Below, piece by piece: positions 1 to 11,855 of a stretch of DNA of 64,000 nt. The position numbers and the translations under genes are program-made. The stretch spans positions 3,138,501 to 3,202,500 of the forward strand of contig CM020520.1 of the NCBI GenBank assembly GCA_009823395.1. Reading direction: 5' to 3'. The notes beneath the pieces are model-generated. The model saw only the letters and a list, made by a program, of their open reading frames with translations. It searched no databases and was not told the origin of the DNA. Each line of letters opens with the position of its first letter. The first letter of the stretch is position 1. Origin of the DNA: Thamnaconus septentrionalis (lineage: Eukaryota > Chordata > Actinopteri > Tetraodontiformes > Monacanthidae).

Positions 1-1472
1 ACCATGTCAACACGGGCCATTGACTGAGGCTGGCAGCAGCGCCGATTACTATGGAACATTAAACAGCCAGCAAGCAACTTTCCACGGCCGCTGTCCAAAT
101 GACGTCGCGTCACTGGATCCAAGAGATGAGCGGTGACGTCGGACTGAGCAGCGTGGAGCACAGAAAGCTCACCAAGACTTTTTCAAAAAAAAAAATCCCA
201 CAGCGTTTTTTTTTTAAGCTGGTGTCGAAACAATGAGTGAACCGGCACCAGAACTCTGGATTTTGTTTTTATGCCTCCGAACTTACAATTTGAGCGTTGC
301 TCAATGCTGTGACATCACCGCATACATACATACACACTACATAATTTTCCCCCCAGACAGCTTAACTTGGATCAAAGCCTGGCTCCCTCGAAAAATACGG
401 TTCACATGCCCCGCCAAAAACTAGACTTTGCATCGTAATTACATCATGCCTTTTCCAAAACGGGCAATCAGAACGCCGCAGATGACGGATGTGAGCGACC
501 GCTTGTTTACACTGGTCCCAGTGTGACCACAGGTTTACTCCATTGACTGTACGCCCTCGAGGGGAGAATGAGGAGCCGCCTGTCTAAGGTCTGGGCAATA
601 ATCGCCCTCTGTGATGCTGGTTACAGGGTGCACACAGAGTGCGAGGACGGATTTAGCAGCCAAAATCCCCCTTTTGTGAATGAATAAGTGGAGCGTCGCA
701 CAGCTGCACTGCAGCGGGCGGCCTCAGGGGCTGCTGACTGCTCCTGTTGTCTGCTCCTTGTCGGTCGGGGCTGACCTCTCTCGCTGCAGAGCCTCGCTGC
801 TCCTGCTTTATGTTGCGTTTTGTTTTTGTTGCATGGAATGGCTGGCGATGAAATGAGCATCCACTAGAGTGTGAGTGGGGCACTGTTTGCATAACTGGCC
901 ACTCCAGTAACACTGCAAGAATGTGCTGCTTTCCTTATCAACTCAAAACAAACAGGGTCAACGCAGTGGTCACCGACGAGAAACAGCAGGAAGTCTCCTG
1001 CTGGAGAATCCACTGCTGTAAAACTCCACGTCTGCGTCTCCACTCTGAGTTCAGCTCAGAAACATTGACACTGTGAGCGATGAACTCATTGCTCAACTGC
1101 CACGCCGTAATCACTGCTTGGCGTCGTGTGTAATGGCAATGATAACAGCAACGCTTGTCGGAGCTCCCATTACTCCGGCACAGTTGAGAAGGACTTGGGG
1201 TGAGTCAGGTTCAGTGCGCGCAAGTGTTTTTGAAACCTTATATGAACCAAAAATAGCGAGACCCAACTCGGCCACAAACCGTTCATAAAGACCAGCGCTC
1301 CCACCACCAAGCCTGCGCTGCATATAGGCGACTATCATTTTTGGGGGTGAGTGTGTATCCCCACAGTCAGCCCCCAACAATTCCTTACAGACAGCGATGC
1401 CAGTTTTCAACGTAAAGTTAGTTTTATAGTTGGTTTACGTTGTTGTTGTTGTTGTTGTTGTTGTTGACTTAC
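1..1472. other. Non-coding flank or intron at the left edge
   Basis: If the exon at 1473-1602 is real, this is the start of its first intron on the minus strand. I see no second exon, and in particular no cysteine-rich stretch that would favour an ENPP gene. A (TTG)n run at 1437-1466 lies just inside the donor. Open frames at 233-424 and 1111-1410 have no recognisable protein features. Confidence 0.4.
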
Positions 1473-1602
1473 CCACTATAAGTGCCAGCAGCAGCACAGC
1501 ACACATACAAACACATATGGCCAGTGCAATCTTGTAAAGACGAGGGTTTCCTTTTTCCGCTTTGACCCCAGCAGTTCCCAGATGCTCCAGTTCCATCACT
1601 GG
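1473..1602 (-). CDS. First coding exon of a type II membrane protein (candidate phex, partial)
   Basis: On the minus strand a possible acceptor CAG (1605-1603) lies 6 nt upstream of an ATG at 1596. The frame runs 41 codons plus 1 nt to a strong GTAAGT donor (1472-1467). The peptide starts MELEHLGTAG, has a short cytoplasmic tail ending in PRLYK, then a membrane segment of about 21 residues (IALAICVCMCAVLLLALIV). This is the layout of a type II (signal-anchor) protein. From memory, the first coding exon of PHEX (M13 zinc metallopeptidase) also encodes about 39 residues, ends in phase 1 inside the membrane segment, and has a similar Arg-Ile-Ala-Leu start to that segment. PHEX also lies near MBTPS2 on the human X, which supports the idea. 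ENPP1/3 proteins have a similar N-terminus and are the main alternative. Later exons would lie left of the window. The identity is inference; the exon itself is fairly likely. Confidence 0.45.
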
Positions 1603-1605
1603 CTG

Positions 1606-3600
1606 CACAACGCAACAAACAAACAAACAACAAAAATAAAACTGTCAAAAGGCCCCCCAAAAAACAAATTATGCAAAATCAAAAATCTCCCGGTAGTCTG
1701 GTGGAGGGATGAAGGTAAAAAGCCAGAAAACTAAAATATCACTCAGTGTTTAAAAATCAATCTCTGCTGCAGTGGCATCTTTGCCTGCTCTTCTGTATCC
1801 TCAGCAGAGAGAGAGACTTGACTCAGTTGCGCTCCCAGTGTGCTCCACTCTCTCTGTGGCTCTTCTTAACTTGTGCTCAGCTCCTCTCTCAGCTCCGTCC
1901 CTCCCTCACAGCTCCTCCTCCTCCTCCCCCTCTCCTACAGCATCACCCCCTGGGACAGCAAGAGAGGCGAGCGGCCTCCCCTCCTCTCTGCCGTGAGGAC
2001 TGTTTCATGAGAGTCAGCCACTGGAAAGCATCAAACCTCCTGAGTGAGTGAGTGAGTGAGTGAGTGAGTGAGTGAGTGAGTGAGTGAGTGAGTGAGTGAG
2101 TGAGTGAGTGAGTGAGTGAGTGAGTGAGTGAGTGAGCGCTTGCCGATGGCTTTGTCACAGGATCAAGGAGCCGATGGAGCGGAACAGAGTGCGCTTGATA
2201 ATCGCGTCAGCGCCCGGTGCATTAAACTATTGAACGTGTTTCATTGAAGAGATAAAAGTCATTTTGGTTTGAACTAATAAAAACTGTGTTTATTTTGACG
2301 CCTTGATAATCTAAGAAATATAATACACACTTCATGAATATGACGAATGGGATAAAACCATATACTGTCTGTTGAATAAAGTACAAAAAAAAAAAAGAAA
2401 TTATAAAAGTATGGAGGCGAATGAATTTTGCCTGGCGCCTCGCTGCCAGGGTGGAAGGTCTCTCATCATCACCCCATCATCACATCATTGTCACACCTCC
2501 AGCCAGGTCTGGCCAGGTGTGACGGCTCCACTCGTGCCTCCGAGCCCACAGTCTCATTCGCTCACACATCTGTGATGTTTTGTTTTTGTTTTATTTATTT
2601 TTCCATGACTGGATGACAGTTGCTGTTGTCTCCTGGACCTCGGTGCGGTGAGGAGGCCCAATGTGCTCATTAGAGTTGGAGGCGCAGGCAGCCGTGCCCT
2701 TATGGAGGCACACGCACACACGACTTCCTGCGCGGCTGAAAACATCTATTTAAGCTGCAGGCACAATTACCACAAAGCCACTGTTTACCGTTGCTGCTTT
2801 AAATGCCTTGTATGTCGTTTTTATTCGCATTGTTTACACGCGAGCCAGACGCCTTCTCTCGACTTTTCACTGCAGCTGTGAGAGATTACACTCTTTATTT
2901 GATTTTATTTCTTTAATCTCATTTATGTCTGGTCGTAGTGGGGATTCTTTTCTGGTCTGGTGCACAACTGGAATGACACTTATTGTTATCCTACTAAATT
3001 GTCTGAAAATGAGCATTTACAGTATTTATTGGTCTTTTTAAAAGAATCCCACAGATAATGTTGAACTATCCAATGCAACATCCAAGAAGCTGGATAAAAA
3101 GCTGTTTGTGTAAATTTCATGACTCCCAAAACAATGAGTCAGTCGACCGTGTAATTTGGCTGGAGTCGCATGTTGTGACTGATTAACCCTGCTCCGCATC
3201 GTCTCTCGCTCTATTGCATCAGTATAAATGGGGTGCATGTGTAAAGCAATTGAAATCCAAATCACACATGAAAAGTCTCAGACTCTCAGCGCACCACAGG
3301 CTCCAGTCATCTGCATTCTTTCACAATCACTGGATAACAAAATTGTCTGAAACTGCAACAACTTGGACAACTTGCTGACTAAGGCGTCTGCTCTGTGAAT
3401 ACTCAAACATAATTATATATACGTTTTGGAGAGAAGCCTGTGTAAAATTATAAGGCGTATCCACAATACAAGACAATGAAAGCCTAATAAACAACAGACA
3501 CAATCATCTGGAGTATTTGTGTGGTTGTTTTAGATTTCTCTAAAACGACTGAAAGTGGCCTGGATTTTATGAACAAGAAGCACTGAGTGAAAAAGTATGT
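1606..3600. other. Intergenic interval between the minus-strand exon and mbtps2
   Basis: No coding exon recognised. It contains the (GAGT)n array, T-rich stretches and a CT-rich block at 1900-1990. That block could belong to the 5'UTR or promoter of the minus-strand gene, because it lies 300-400 bp upstream of its ATG, but nothing decides this. Confidence 0.4.
2040..2136. repeat. (GAGT)n microsatellite
   Basis: About 24 uninterrupted copies of the tetranucleotide GAGT/TGAG. The minus-strand open frame over it (Ser-Leu-Thr-His repeats) is a by-product of the repeat. Confidence 0.97.
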
Positions 3601-3921
3601 TTCGTGTTTATATCGCAATAAAGTGCACAAAGCAAAGGTTTCATGTGTGTGGGAAGAAATAAAGAGATCACTTTCAACCGCCACGCTGCGGTGGTGCCAT
3701 GCCCAGCAACTCCACCAGGCGGCAACAAGGAGACTCAACGAGCGCTCACTGCGTCTAAACACCGAACAAAGAAGAAGTGCGGGTCCCATTCATCCCGGAA
3801 ATAACATCGCACCATACCATATCGATCGAGCTTCCATGTCCAGGACGCGGCCGGTGTTGATATGCCGTCTCTCGGGTGCTCCGGACTCCCACCGCGGTTT
3901 GCCTTCTGCTGAAGCGGCGCC

Positions 3922-3960
3922 ATGACGGAGGTTGCGTGTTTGACGGCTTCCCGCTGGTAG
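3922..3960 (+). other. Upstream ORF in the mbtps2 5' leader
   Basis: An ATG at 3922 (context cgccATGa) opens a 12-codon frame (MTEVACLTASRW) that stops at TAG 3958-3960, 22 nt before the mbtps2 start. It would be in the mature leader if transcription starts upstream of 3922, which is likely because the stretch before it is GC-rich promoter-like sequence. Whether it is translated is unknown. Confidence 0.4.
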
Positions 3961-3982
3961 AGCAGCAACACCCGAGGCGAAG

Positions 3983-4142
3983 ATGATCAGCGTCTCTCTG
4001 CTGATGTGCGTGATGGCAGCCTGGTGCGCTGTCTACCTCGCAGACACGCTGCTCAGGGTAAACTTGCACGTCCTTTGTGTTGTCCCGGTGTTTCGTGGCA
4101 AACAAACAAAAGTGAGCTAATAAAGATTAGCAGTGGCGGTGA

Positions 4143-4197
<55 letters not shown>

Positions 4198-4203
4198 TTG
4201 TTG

Positions 4204-4246
<43 letters not shown>

Positions 4247-5059
4247 CACCGCTCCACTGTTTCCGTCTTCGAGATCAGAATGTGCATTTTTTAAGAACCT
4301 GTTTGCCCTGCTCGCTATCCTGCCACCTCCAAACTGCTTCACGCTGCAGATTGCATGGGATTCATTGCATTCTTGGTGTTATGGTGGATTCTTCAGGTTG
4401 CAGCAGTCAAGTGTGGATGTTGAAGGAATCCTCGTGGACACCGACTTGATTGCATAAAAACAGGTTTATTACGGAGAAGTCAGAAATGAAACGGGCGTCT
4501 AGGAAGCCCGGGGAGATTGCGTGTGCGGATGCGCAGAAGCTCTCGCAGTCTCTGTGAGGACAGTTAGAACATCATCTCCTTATACCCACAGGTCTCGTCA
4601 TCAGGCGCACACCATGTAAGGAGGACAAAGAAGCAATTATAACATAGAAGGCGAAAGGAAGGGAAAGATACTGGCCAGAGTTGGAATGCGTGTTATCCAA
4701 ACAGTGGATAGGGAGCAGGGATGCAACCTTCCAAGGGCAGCAGGTCGCCTTGACACAGAAACTGCACTAGCAAGGGCTCTGTTCTCCTAATACAGGCAAA
4801 GCTTCAGACACCACAGCATTCAATAAATGAATGAGTAAACAAAAACAACCTGTGAGATATCGACACGGATTCATCATCATGTGGATTGATGCCTATCAGT
4901 TTTTTCTTATTTGACCATGAAAGACTTTTTAAAATGTAATTTAATTCTAATGTTCAGTCGCATAAAAACACCGTACCATATGCTTGTGTCTCGCTTCTTT
5001 TTTTTTTTTAGGTTGGCATTAATTCTGTGATCTGAACACATTTTTAAAACACCAAATCA

Positions 5060-5112
<53 letters not shown>

Positions 5113-8100
5113 GCTGCTTGAAGTCATCTCCTTTGTGTCCCTTGCAGTCGTCGCTGACGCACCGAATCAGCTACGAGTCGTGGCTGGCGAGCCGAGGGCT
5201 GATGCTGTCCCCCTTCCATGTGCGATGGCAGACCACCATGTTCAACCGGCTGTTTGCACACTGCGCCCGCATCAACCCCCGGGCGCTCTTCCTCTGGTGC
5301 GGACCTCTCTGCTTCTCTGCCTAGAAGCAACCTCTTGCTCGCATTTCCTTGGCTTCTGCGCTCAACACTGCACTTCACAAACATCGTCAGTTCTTCTTCG
5401 CTACACCTCCAGGCAGACGGTTTTCATTTCTGCTCTTCCTTGCAGGTTCAACAGCGGCCTGCTGTTTGGCATATTTGCCATGTTGGGCTCAGTGGTCCTG
5501 CTGGTCCAGACCCTGCAGCAGACGCTGGCTCAAATGACGACAAACAACCCTCGGATGGGAAGCCAGCAAACCCTGCAGGTGGTGGTATGTGGACACCCAG
5601 CGGGATCATTTAGCCATGCAATCACCTCACGCTCATGTTATGGCAAAGTGTTGCTTTACAGCAAACATCCTCTTATCTCCATGCGTCAGCTGTTCCCAAG
5701 AAGCTGCTTGCTGGTCATTTATCAACCTTGCTTACTTTAAAAATCTTGTTTTTTTTCTCTGTGGTTTTCCTCCTCCAGGTTCCCGGCGTCAACCTCCCCA
5801 CCAGCCAGCTGGGATACTTCTTCACCGCACTGCTGCTCAGTGGAATCATACACGAACTGGGTCACGCTGTGGCAGCGCTGAGGTGAGACAGTGGCACAGT
5901 GGCTCTGTTCCTCTGGTCAGACTCACCACCAGTAGAGGCAAATGTAGTGTCAGGTGCAGCTTCAGGCCCAGGTTGAATATCAAGCTGGTAAAACATATGT
6001 TGACTACTCATTGTTAATGTGTTAGTGTGTCAGTGTGTGTTTCCCAGTAGCATTGACTCAGAGGTCTCATATCAAGTTTGCAGCAGCTGCTTCACTCCTC
6101 CTGTTGATGACATCATTACAAATAACTTAAAAGAAATGAAATGTTGGCAAGTGTCTGGGAGGCCTGCACTGTCATTTTGTTGTTTGTTATTTGTGCGCAC
6201 AGGGACTCGACAAGCTGTAAACTGTAATCTGTGGTGACTCTGCCTTTGTTGTGTGCCAGACAAATAGGATATTTTAGGTGGGCTGTGTTATTATATAGAA
6301 TTAACACACGCCCTAATAGCTGCAGACGTGGATATTTGTCATTTTCTCATTTGAATCTGAAGTCTTAATGAAGTGACAACACTAAATACAGCAGTGTGAT
6401 GCCAGAATGACCTTTTCAGTTGAGATGTATGAAGAATGTCAATGAAAAGTGTTGTGTTTTGTCTTTGGCCTCGCAGGGAGCAGGTGCGAGTCAATGGCTT
6501 CGGCATGTTTGTGTTTGTGGTTTACCCTGGAGCTTTCGTGGACCTGTTCACCACGCACCTCAACCTCATATCACCAGTTCAGCAGCTGCGCATATTTTGT
6601 GCCGGTAAAGAGAAAACTACATTTTTCCCCATATATTTGTAAAAATCCTTCATCATTTGCAGAGCAGCGCCTGCCAACAGCTCCAGCTCAAATACTTTTC
6701 ACTGTGCAATCAGGAAATTAGATTTGAATCGCAGTTTGTCACCCCTGACTGCTGCTGCTGCTTTAACTTCAGTTAAAAAGACGATTGGAACGGTTGGAAA
6801 AAAAAAAAAAAAAAAAAAAAAACCTGCGTCAGTTGCATCCCTGATGCAGTTCCGGAGGAATTCCTTGTGGGCGTCGCCCTCTATTCCAACGCTATAATTT
6901 CACGCATCGTTGCTGTCAACGCTTATGAATAACAGCTTGGCATGTTTTTATTTATTCTTTTCAACTATTTTTCATGGAGGGGGGAAACCCTTGATGTCGT
7001 GGTCTGGCTTCCTCCTCCAGCGGTGAGAACCCCCCCCCCCGGCTGCTTGTGAAAGAATCCTCTGTCTGCTCCGACATAATTGAGGCGACCACAGGATTGG
7101 GAGCTTTACTTAGTTCCACTGTGGCCACTGCTGTGCCACAACATAAAACCGTAATCACATGTGGAGGAAGATGCAGAAAGGCCTCACTGGGGGCTTTTCA
7201 GCTAGCATGTAAACTCAACTCCAGTTGTGTGTTGGCCTGCTGTCTAGAAGTGGAACGACTTAACATTTTTCCTTTCTTTTTTTCAGGAGTGTGGCACAAC
7301 TTTGTGCTGTGTGTGGCAGCGCTGGCTCTCCTCTTCCTGATGCCCGTCTTCCTCTTTCCCATGTACTCCACTGGCAACGGGGCTTTGGTCACTGCTGTCA
7401 TCCCGGTGAGTGCGACGCCGCACAGGTATGAGTTCAACTGGTAGTGCGTGCATTGATTTTATGGAAACTCAGGCAGCCACAAATTCATCATTTTTTCACC
7501 GTGAAATAATGAATTCATGCCCAGCCTCAAATTAAGTGTTTCAAGGTGAAGTGTGTAATACTGCGTTGTTTATTTATTGTGTTGTTTTTAGTGCCACAAC
7601 AGTGTAGTTTCCCAATTTGGGATCACTAAAGTACACCTGTTCTATTCTAATACTTGGAGATTTTGAAGAGGAAACGGCGACATCAAGTGGTTACATTTTA
7701 GATTGCACTCTCCCTCCTCCTCCTGAGCTTGACACAAGAGCTACGGTGGCCTGCGGCGGTCACCCAAACCCTGATACCCCCTCCACCTTCTTCTTTGTTG
7801 TTTATTTTTTTGGAGCAGTCACCGTAATTCTGAAATGTGCTGTCAGGTGGACCGGATTGTGGAAACGTGGCTCTGGCTTACACACACTGGACCTTTACAT
7901 TATAACTTGTCGCTGGTTCGAGTCCTGCTGTGATGTTTGTGTGCGCCGCCCTGACCGTCCGTGTGTCTCCCAGGGCTCGGCAGCAGAGGGGCCCCGCGGT
8001 TTGTCTGTGGGTGACATCGTGACGGCGCTGGAGGATTGTCCGGTCCGGAGCGTGGAGGACTGGAGCAGCTGCCTCTTCCATCTCTCCCACACACCGCAGA

Positions 8101-8939
8101 CTGGATACTGCGTCCCCACCGCCAGCCTGCAGCCCAGCTGGGCTCACGGTCGACGTGAGTCAGTGGGTGGGGGGTGGGGGGGGGGTCACGCCTTTAATCC
8201 ATTCATTTCATAATTATAGAAAATATTACAGGCGATGCTGACATCTGACCGGGGTGTTCACTGTGAATTTAATTAGCTCACATTTCATTTCATTTCATTT
8301 ATTTATTTAGCACTCGTCATAAAATCAACGGTGCAGGGATGAAACGAAGCCCAGTGGTAGAAGTACAGGAGTTCCACCGCTTTCAATAATTACAGTCAAC
8401 TTACATAAATGAGGATGACAAATAAACTTTGAAAAAACAACAACAAGGAGACACGGAACAAATAATAAATGTTGGACAAGAAAAAAGAAGAAAAAAGAGT
8501 GAGTGGGAAGATCTGGATCTTACTGTTCCAGAGCTCAGGGTTAAATTGATGATGTGTAGTACAGGTAAATATAGATGATCAATACCACTGTGTCTACTAA
8601 TACTGTCAGTGTAGCAGTCAGTGTAACATCTGAAGAGAAAGTAAAGAAGCTTTGAAAACTGTGAGGGAGATCATTGTTCCTGTACACAACCTTGTGAATA
8701 AACAGACATCTCTGATGGATATTCAGTTACTGGACTGGTAAGGTAGAATAACAGTGCTGATGGAGTGCATGTGGTTGAACGTGAGATGCACCTGAAACCT
8801 CTGTTGGCTCCATCTCTCTCGTAGCTTACAAGCGACTGGACGGGACGATCGACTGCTGCAGCAACAACAGCCTGACGGACCTCTGCTTCTCCTACACAAA
8901 GCCTCAGAGCAGGAGCAGCAAAGACGTGGAGGTGACACC

Positions 8940-8984
<45 letters not shown>

Positions 8985-9865
8985 TCTAGAACGCTAACAC
9001 AGCTACAGCTGAAAAGAGGAGCCCGCCGCTGAGTGTGTGTTCTGATATGGTGTCTCTCCATGGGGGGGCAGTACGCCTGCATGCCAGTGCGCAAGGTGGT
9101 GACGGGGAAGTGGGTGTGTCGCACCGACGACGACTGCCTGGCTCACACCCACGCCGACAGCGTGTGCGTGACGCCCTCCCTGGAGAACCAGACCCGCTTC
9201 ATCCGCGTGGTGCACCTGCCCAACATGCACATGCTGTTTGTGGGATACCCGCCGCACCTCCAGTACGCCGGTACGGCTTCACTTTTGTTGCTGCTGGTTA
9301 GATGCCAATCAGGAGACGGAGTTGAAGCTGGAGTTTCTTCTCCACTGGCGTGAACAGCAGCACCTCTTGCATTTGTCTTCCTGCAGTGAGCCTGACCAGC
9401 TTTGTGCCCCGCTTCCGTTTCCTGCACCTGGACCTGCCCATCTTCCTGGAGACCTTCTGCAAGTATCCTTCCTCTGCTGAACAACCACGTGAATAATGTG
9501 ATGAAACGACAAATGGTTACATGCTTGCTTTGCCCTGCAAAAGCCATCAGAATTCTTGAAATGCCAACATTTCAGGTTGCACCTTCCATCCGTCTTCCAT
9601 CGGTGTGCACAACGTGTCGTCCTTTACCCGCCTGACTCTCAGATATGTGGTGTCTCTCTCCGGCGCGCTAGCCGTGGTGAACTCCGTGCCCTGCTTCGCT
9701 CTGGACGGCCAGTGGATACTGAACGCCTTCCTGGAGGCCACTCTGGCTTCTGTGGTCACAGACCGTCAGAAGCGCGAGCTGATCGGCTTCTGCTTGCTGC
9801 TGGCCGGCAGCGCTCTGCTGGCGGCCAATGTGGCACTGGGCCTTTGGATGGTCACCGCTAGGTAG
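3983..9865 (+). CDS. mbtps2: Membrane-bound transcription factor site-2 protease (S2P)
   Basis: Eleven coding exons, all with GT-AG junctions and consistent phase: 3983-4057, 5148-5296, 5446-5584, 5779-5882, 6477-6604, 7287-7405, 7974-8154, 8825-8931, 9072-9270, 9387-9462, 9643-9865. The product is 499 aa (human 519). It is a multi-pass Golgi zinc protease that cuts SREBP and ATF6 inside the membrane after site-1 protease. Visible features: an N-terminal membrane segment (residues about 3-23, start MISVSLLMC); the zinc motif H146-E-L-G-H150 in a hydrophobic helix; family blocks [13 protein letters not shown] and QQLRIFCAG; a PDZ-like region containing [10 protein letters not shown]; a Cys-rich luminal part; and the second zinc site in CFALDGQW, with Asp447. 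The C-terminus LGLWMVTAR fits the family. The long serine tract of the mammalian protein between the first membrane segments is absent and accounts for most of the length difference. No frameshift or lost catalytic residue seen. The ATG at 3983 is the only start that gives the family N-terminus. Confidence 0.97.
4144..4244. repeat. (CTG)n/(TTG)n triplet tract in mbtps2 intron 1
   Basis: About 100 bp of CTG units interrupted by a short TTG block, starting roughly 85 bp after the exon 1 donor. Read either way it gives long poly-Leu or poly-Ala frames, which are not coding. Confidence 0.95.
4410..4840. mobile_element. Possible LTR-like or other dispersed repeat in mbtps2 intron 1
   Basis: A block whose composition differs from the rest of the intron: a GC-rich middle, and TTTATT near the left end (an AATAAA on the minus strand). 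It may be bounded by TG...CA dinucleotides (starting near 4412 and ending near 4820). No convincing target-site duplication and no coding remnant seen. This is a guess from general appearance. Confidence 0.2.
5060..5112. repeat. (ATT)n microsatellite
   Basis: About 17 ATT units in mbtps2 intron 1, ending about 35 bp before the exon 2 acceptor. Confidence 0.95.
6798..6822. repeat. Poly(A) run in mbtps2 intron 5
   Basis: A 25-nt A homopolymer. It could be an old retroposon tail, but no body is recognisable upstream. Confidence 0.9.
7600..7660 (+). repeat. 3'-tail remnant of a fish SINE/LINE-type retroposon
   Basis: The phrase 'tttgggatcactaaagtaca' followed by 'tctattctaata' resembles the common fish retroposon tail (...gggatcaataaagtatctatcta). 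Only the tail is recognisable. A B-box-like GGTTCGAGTCC at 7915-7925 may come from another decayed tRNA-derived element. Confidence 0.35.
8939..8980. repeat. (CA)n microsatellite in mbtps2 intron 8
   Basis: Alternating CA begins only a few bases after the exon 8 donor (8932) and occupies much of this 140-bp intron. Confidence 0.95.
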
Positions 9866-10285
9866 CCACCGCCGCAAGAGATGAACACCAAAACCAGCGA
9901 GTGAGGACTGGGACTTGTTGTTATGGACGGGTGCAGACTGTTAAACAGAACATCGCTGGACAGGAAGCTGTTGGCTGCAGTTGCTGCAACTCTCACCATA
10001 ACATTATCTTCATCATTAAAAACCATGCTGGTGTGCTCCACTCTGTCTGAAGTCTTTCAAAGGCTGCAGAAAACCTGGTCCCTGTTGTCTTATTTGTGAT
10101 TGTGTACGATTTTGACAGAGCTCATCGTGACAACGATTGAAACAGCATTTTCTCCGTCTCGGCTTCAGAGGACAATGAGGAGAACCAAAACATTGAAAAT
10201 TATCAGTGCGTGTGGATGTTTATTTGTTGTGCCACTATCAGAAGTGTCAAAACTGTGGAATAAATACATTTATTTGAAGACCCCT
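9866..10285 (+). other. mbtps2: mbtps2 3' untranslated region
   Basis: From the TAG at 9863-9865 to just past the AATAAA at 10259-10264. This gives a 3'UTR of about 0.4 kb, inferred from the first canonical poly(A) signal downstream of the stop. Confidence 0.65.
10259..10264 (+). terminator. mbtps2: Polyadenylation signal AATAAA of mbtps2
   Basis: Canonical hexamer about 394 nt after the stop codon, and the first on this strand downstream of the gene. Confidence 0.65.
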
Positions 10286-10545
10286 GATACAAAAATGACC
10301 ATTTTTGTTGTGTTCCTTATTTTGCCACAGAAGCAGTTTAGTGTGACACTGTGCTGCTCAGTGTTAAAATGTTTGTGACAAAATGAGCAACTGTATTTTC
10401 AGGTGAATTCCATCAGTGGACGAGGGACTGCGAACCTTTGAAAACTCCTTCTGTCATGAACTTGGTGGGGATGGAAGTGTGATACTAACCATTTGGTGTA
10501 TTTGTGCAGTTTGGGCTGGAATCCCACCAGACTCACCCCGCCCTG

Positions 10546-11754
10546 CTCAGCAGGTTCCACTTAATGGCAGCAGGTGACCCTCATCAGCTTGATGAGACGC
10601 ACCTGTTTCCTGAGTCACTCACCTTTAAAAGACTGGAGTGACACCTCAGTTACCTGTTAAGTTGTTCAGCCGAATGGAGCGGAAGAACCAGCACCGAGCT
10701 AGGTGGCTAACTAGCACCGAGCAACTGACTGACTGACTACCTACCTGGCTAGCACCGAGCTAAGTGGCGAACTAGCACCGAGCTACCTCGACACCTGGCT
10801 GGCTGTCTCGATAGCAGGCTAGCAGCGGAGCCACCTAGCCTAGCTCGCCACTGACTCGGATGGAGAGAGTACAGAGGTAAGTCACTAAAGAACCATTGGG
10901 ATGGTTTCATTTGATTTATTCCACTGCGTTGTGTGTTTCGTGCTGCACTAACAGTTCCTGCTCGTGTGTCGTCGGTTCATTCGTAGCCTCTCCAAGCCTC
11001 GTTCTGTCGGCGTGGAGCCAAAATGGCTGCCGGCGGCTGTTGGTTCCAAAAGTTTGGCTGAGTTTCGAGGAGTCCGGTAAGATTTAACCGTTTCATAAAC
11101 TATACCGTGTTAAAGTAATGCAGAGTCTGGCCCGATACTACAGTGAAAGCAAACTGGCCCAAACGTTTGAGCCTTTGCTCAGGTTTAACGTCTGCACAAA
11201 AATTAAAATGAACTTTATTGACAAAGTGAGTCGCATCCAAAGGAGTCTCGATGCTTTTTGCACAAATGTTCCTCCAGAGTTAAAATAAAAATAAAGGTTG
11301 TTCTCTTCTTGGTGTGTTAATTTTGAATGTTTCAGCCTTTAGTCGGCCAACAACTATTAGAAACATTCCTTGTGCCACATAAAGCTGACTGCCTTTTTTG
11401 TGTGGTGCGTTCACGCAGGGAAGCCTTTTGGTTGAGTTGGCAGTGACTGGTGAGTGGCTTCTCCTGCCATGACCAGGCTGTTGGATCCAGTCACATCAGC
11501 CAGGGCTCCTTCACTGGCTGGCTCAGCTTCTCTGCTGTGGACTTGACAGATGCAGGCCTCGGTGGAAGGTTCCAGCAAACCCTGAGGAGGAACCCGGTTT
11601 CACCTGCTGTCACTCAACCGCTACACATCACACTATATGTAATTACACAACCTGGCCACCAGATGGTAGTGGTCCTAAGAGCGTGAACGGACTCGACTTG
11701 TTCTTCGCCCACGTTCTCGCAGTAGAAAGTGGCTGAAGCGGAACCTGAAACATG
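10546..11754 (+). repeat. Left arm of a 6 kb inverted repeat, with promoter and first-exon features
   Basis: This segment matches the reverse complement of 15521-16570 over nearly its whole length. Matched landmarks include the block TTCCACTTAATGGC, a run of imperfect 'agcaccgagct' units, GCCAAAATGGCTGCCGGC (a YY1-like site over an ATG), the block around 'taaaatgaactttattgaca', and GTGAACGGACTCGACTTG. Read rightward it has an ATG at 10675 (MERKNQHRARWL...), a strong donor CAGAG|GTAAGT near 10875, an acceptor near 10950, and a second donor CCG|GTAAGA near 11080. The left arm carries about 200 bp (11400-11600) missing from the right arm. It could be the 5' part of a duplicated gene or a multi-copy repeat. 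Confidence 0.7.
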
Positions 11755-11855
11755 TTCTTGTTGGTGAGTGTTTATCTTTTCGGCCATCACCGTTTCAGTT
11801 AAGTTCAGTAAAGCTGAGAAAATAAATCTTGAGCAGAACTTGGTTGAGAAACTGA

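Noticed and set aside
1111..1410. 99-codon minus-strand frame
   Set aside because: No recognisable domain and no splice sites connecting it to the exon at 1473-1602. It lacks the Cys or zinc-peptidase features expected of the candidate families.
2040..2136. CRISPR-like regular array
   Set aside because: The repeat is a plain tetranucleotide without spacers, in vertebrate DNA.
3587..3925. 112-codon plus-strand frame before mbtps2
   Set aside because: No family features. It lies in the promoter/leader region and ends just before the mbtps2 start in another frame.
4006..4449. 147-codon plus-strand frame with a long poly-Leu run
   Set aside because: It starts inside mbtps2 exon 1 in a wrong frame and is kept open by the (CTG)n tract in intron 1.
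7617..8213. 198-codon plus-strand frame in mbtps2
   Set aside because: It reads from intron 6 through exon 7 and is fully explained by the exon 7974-8154.
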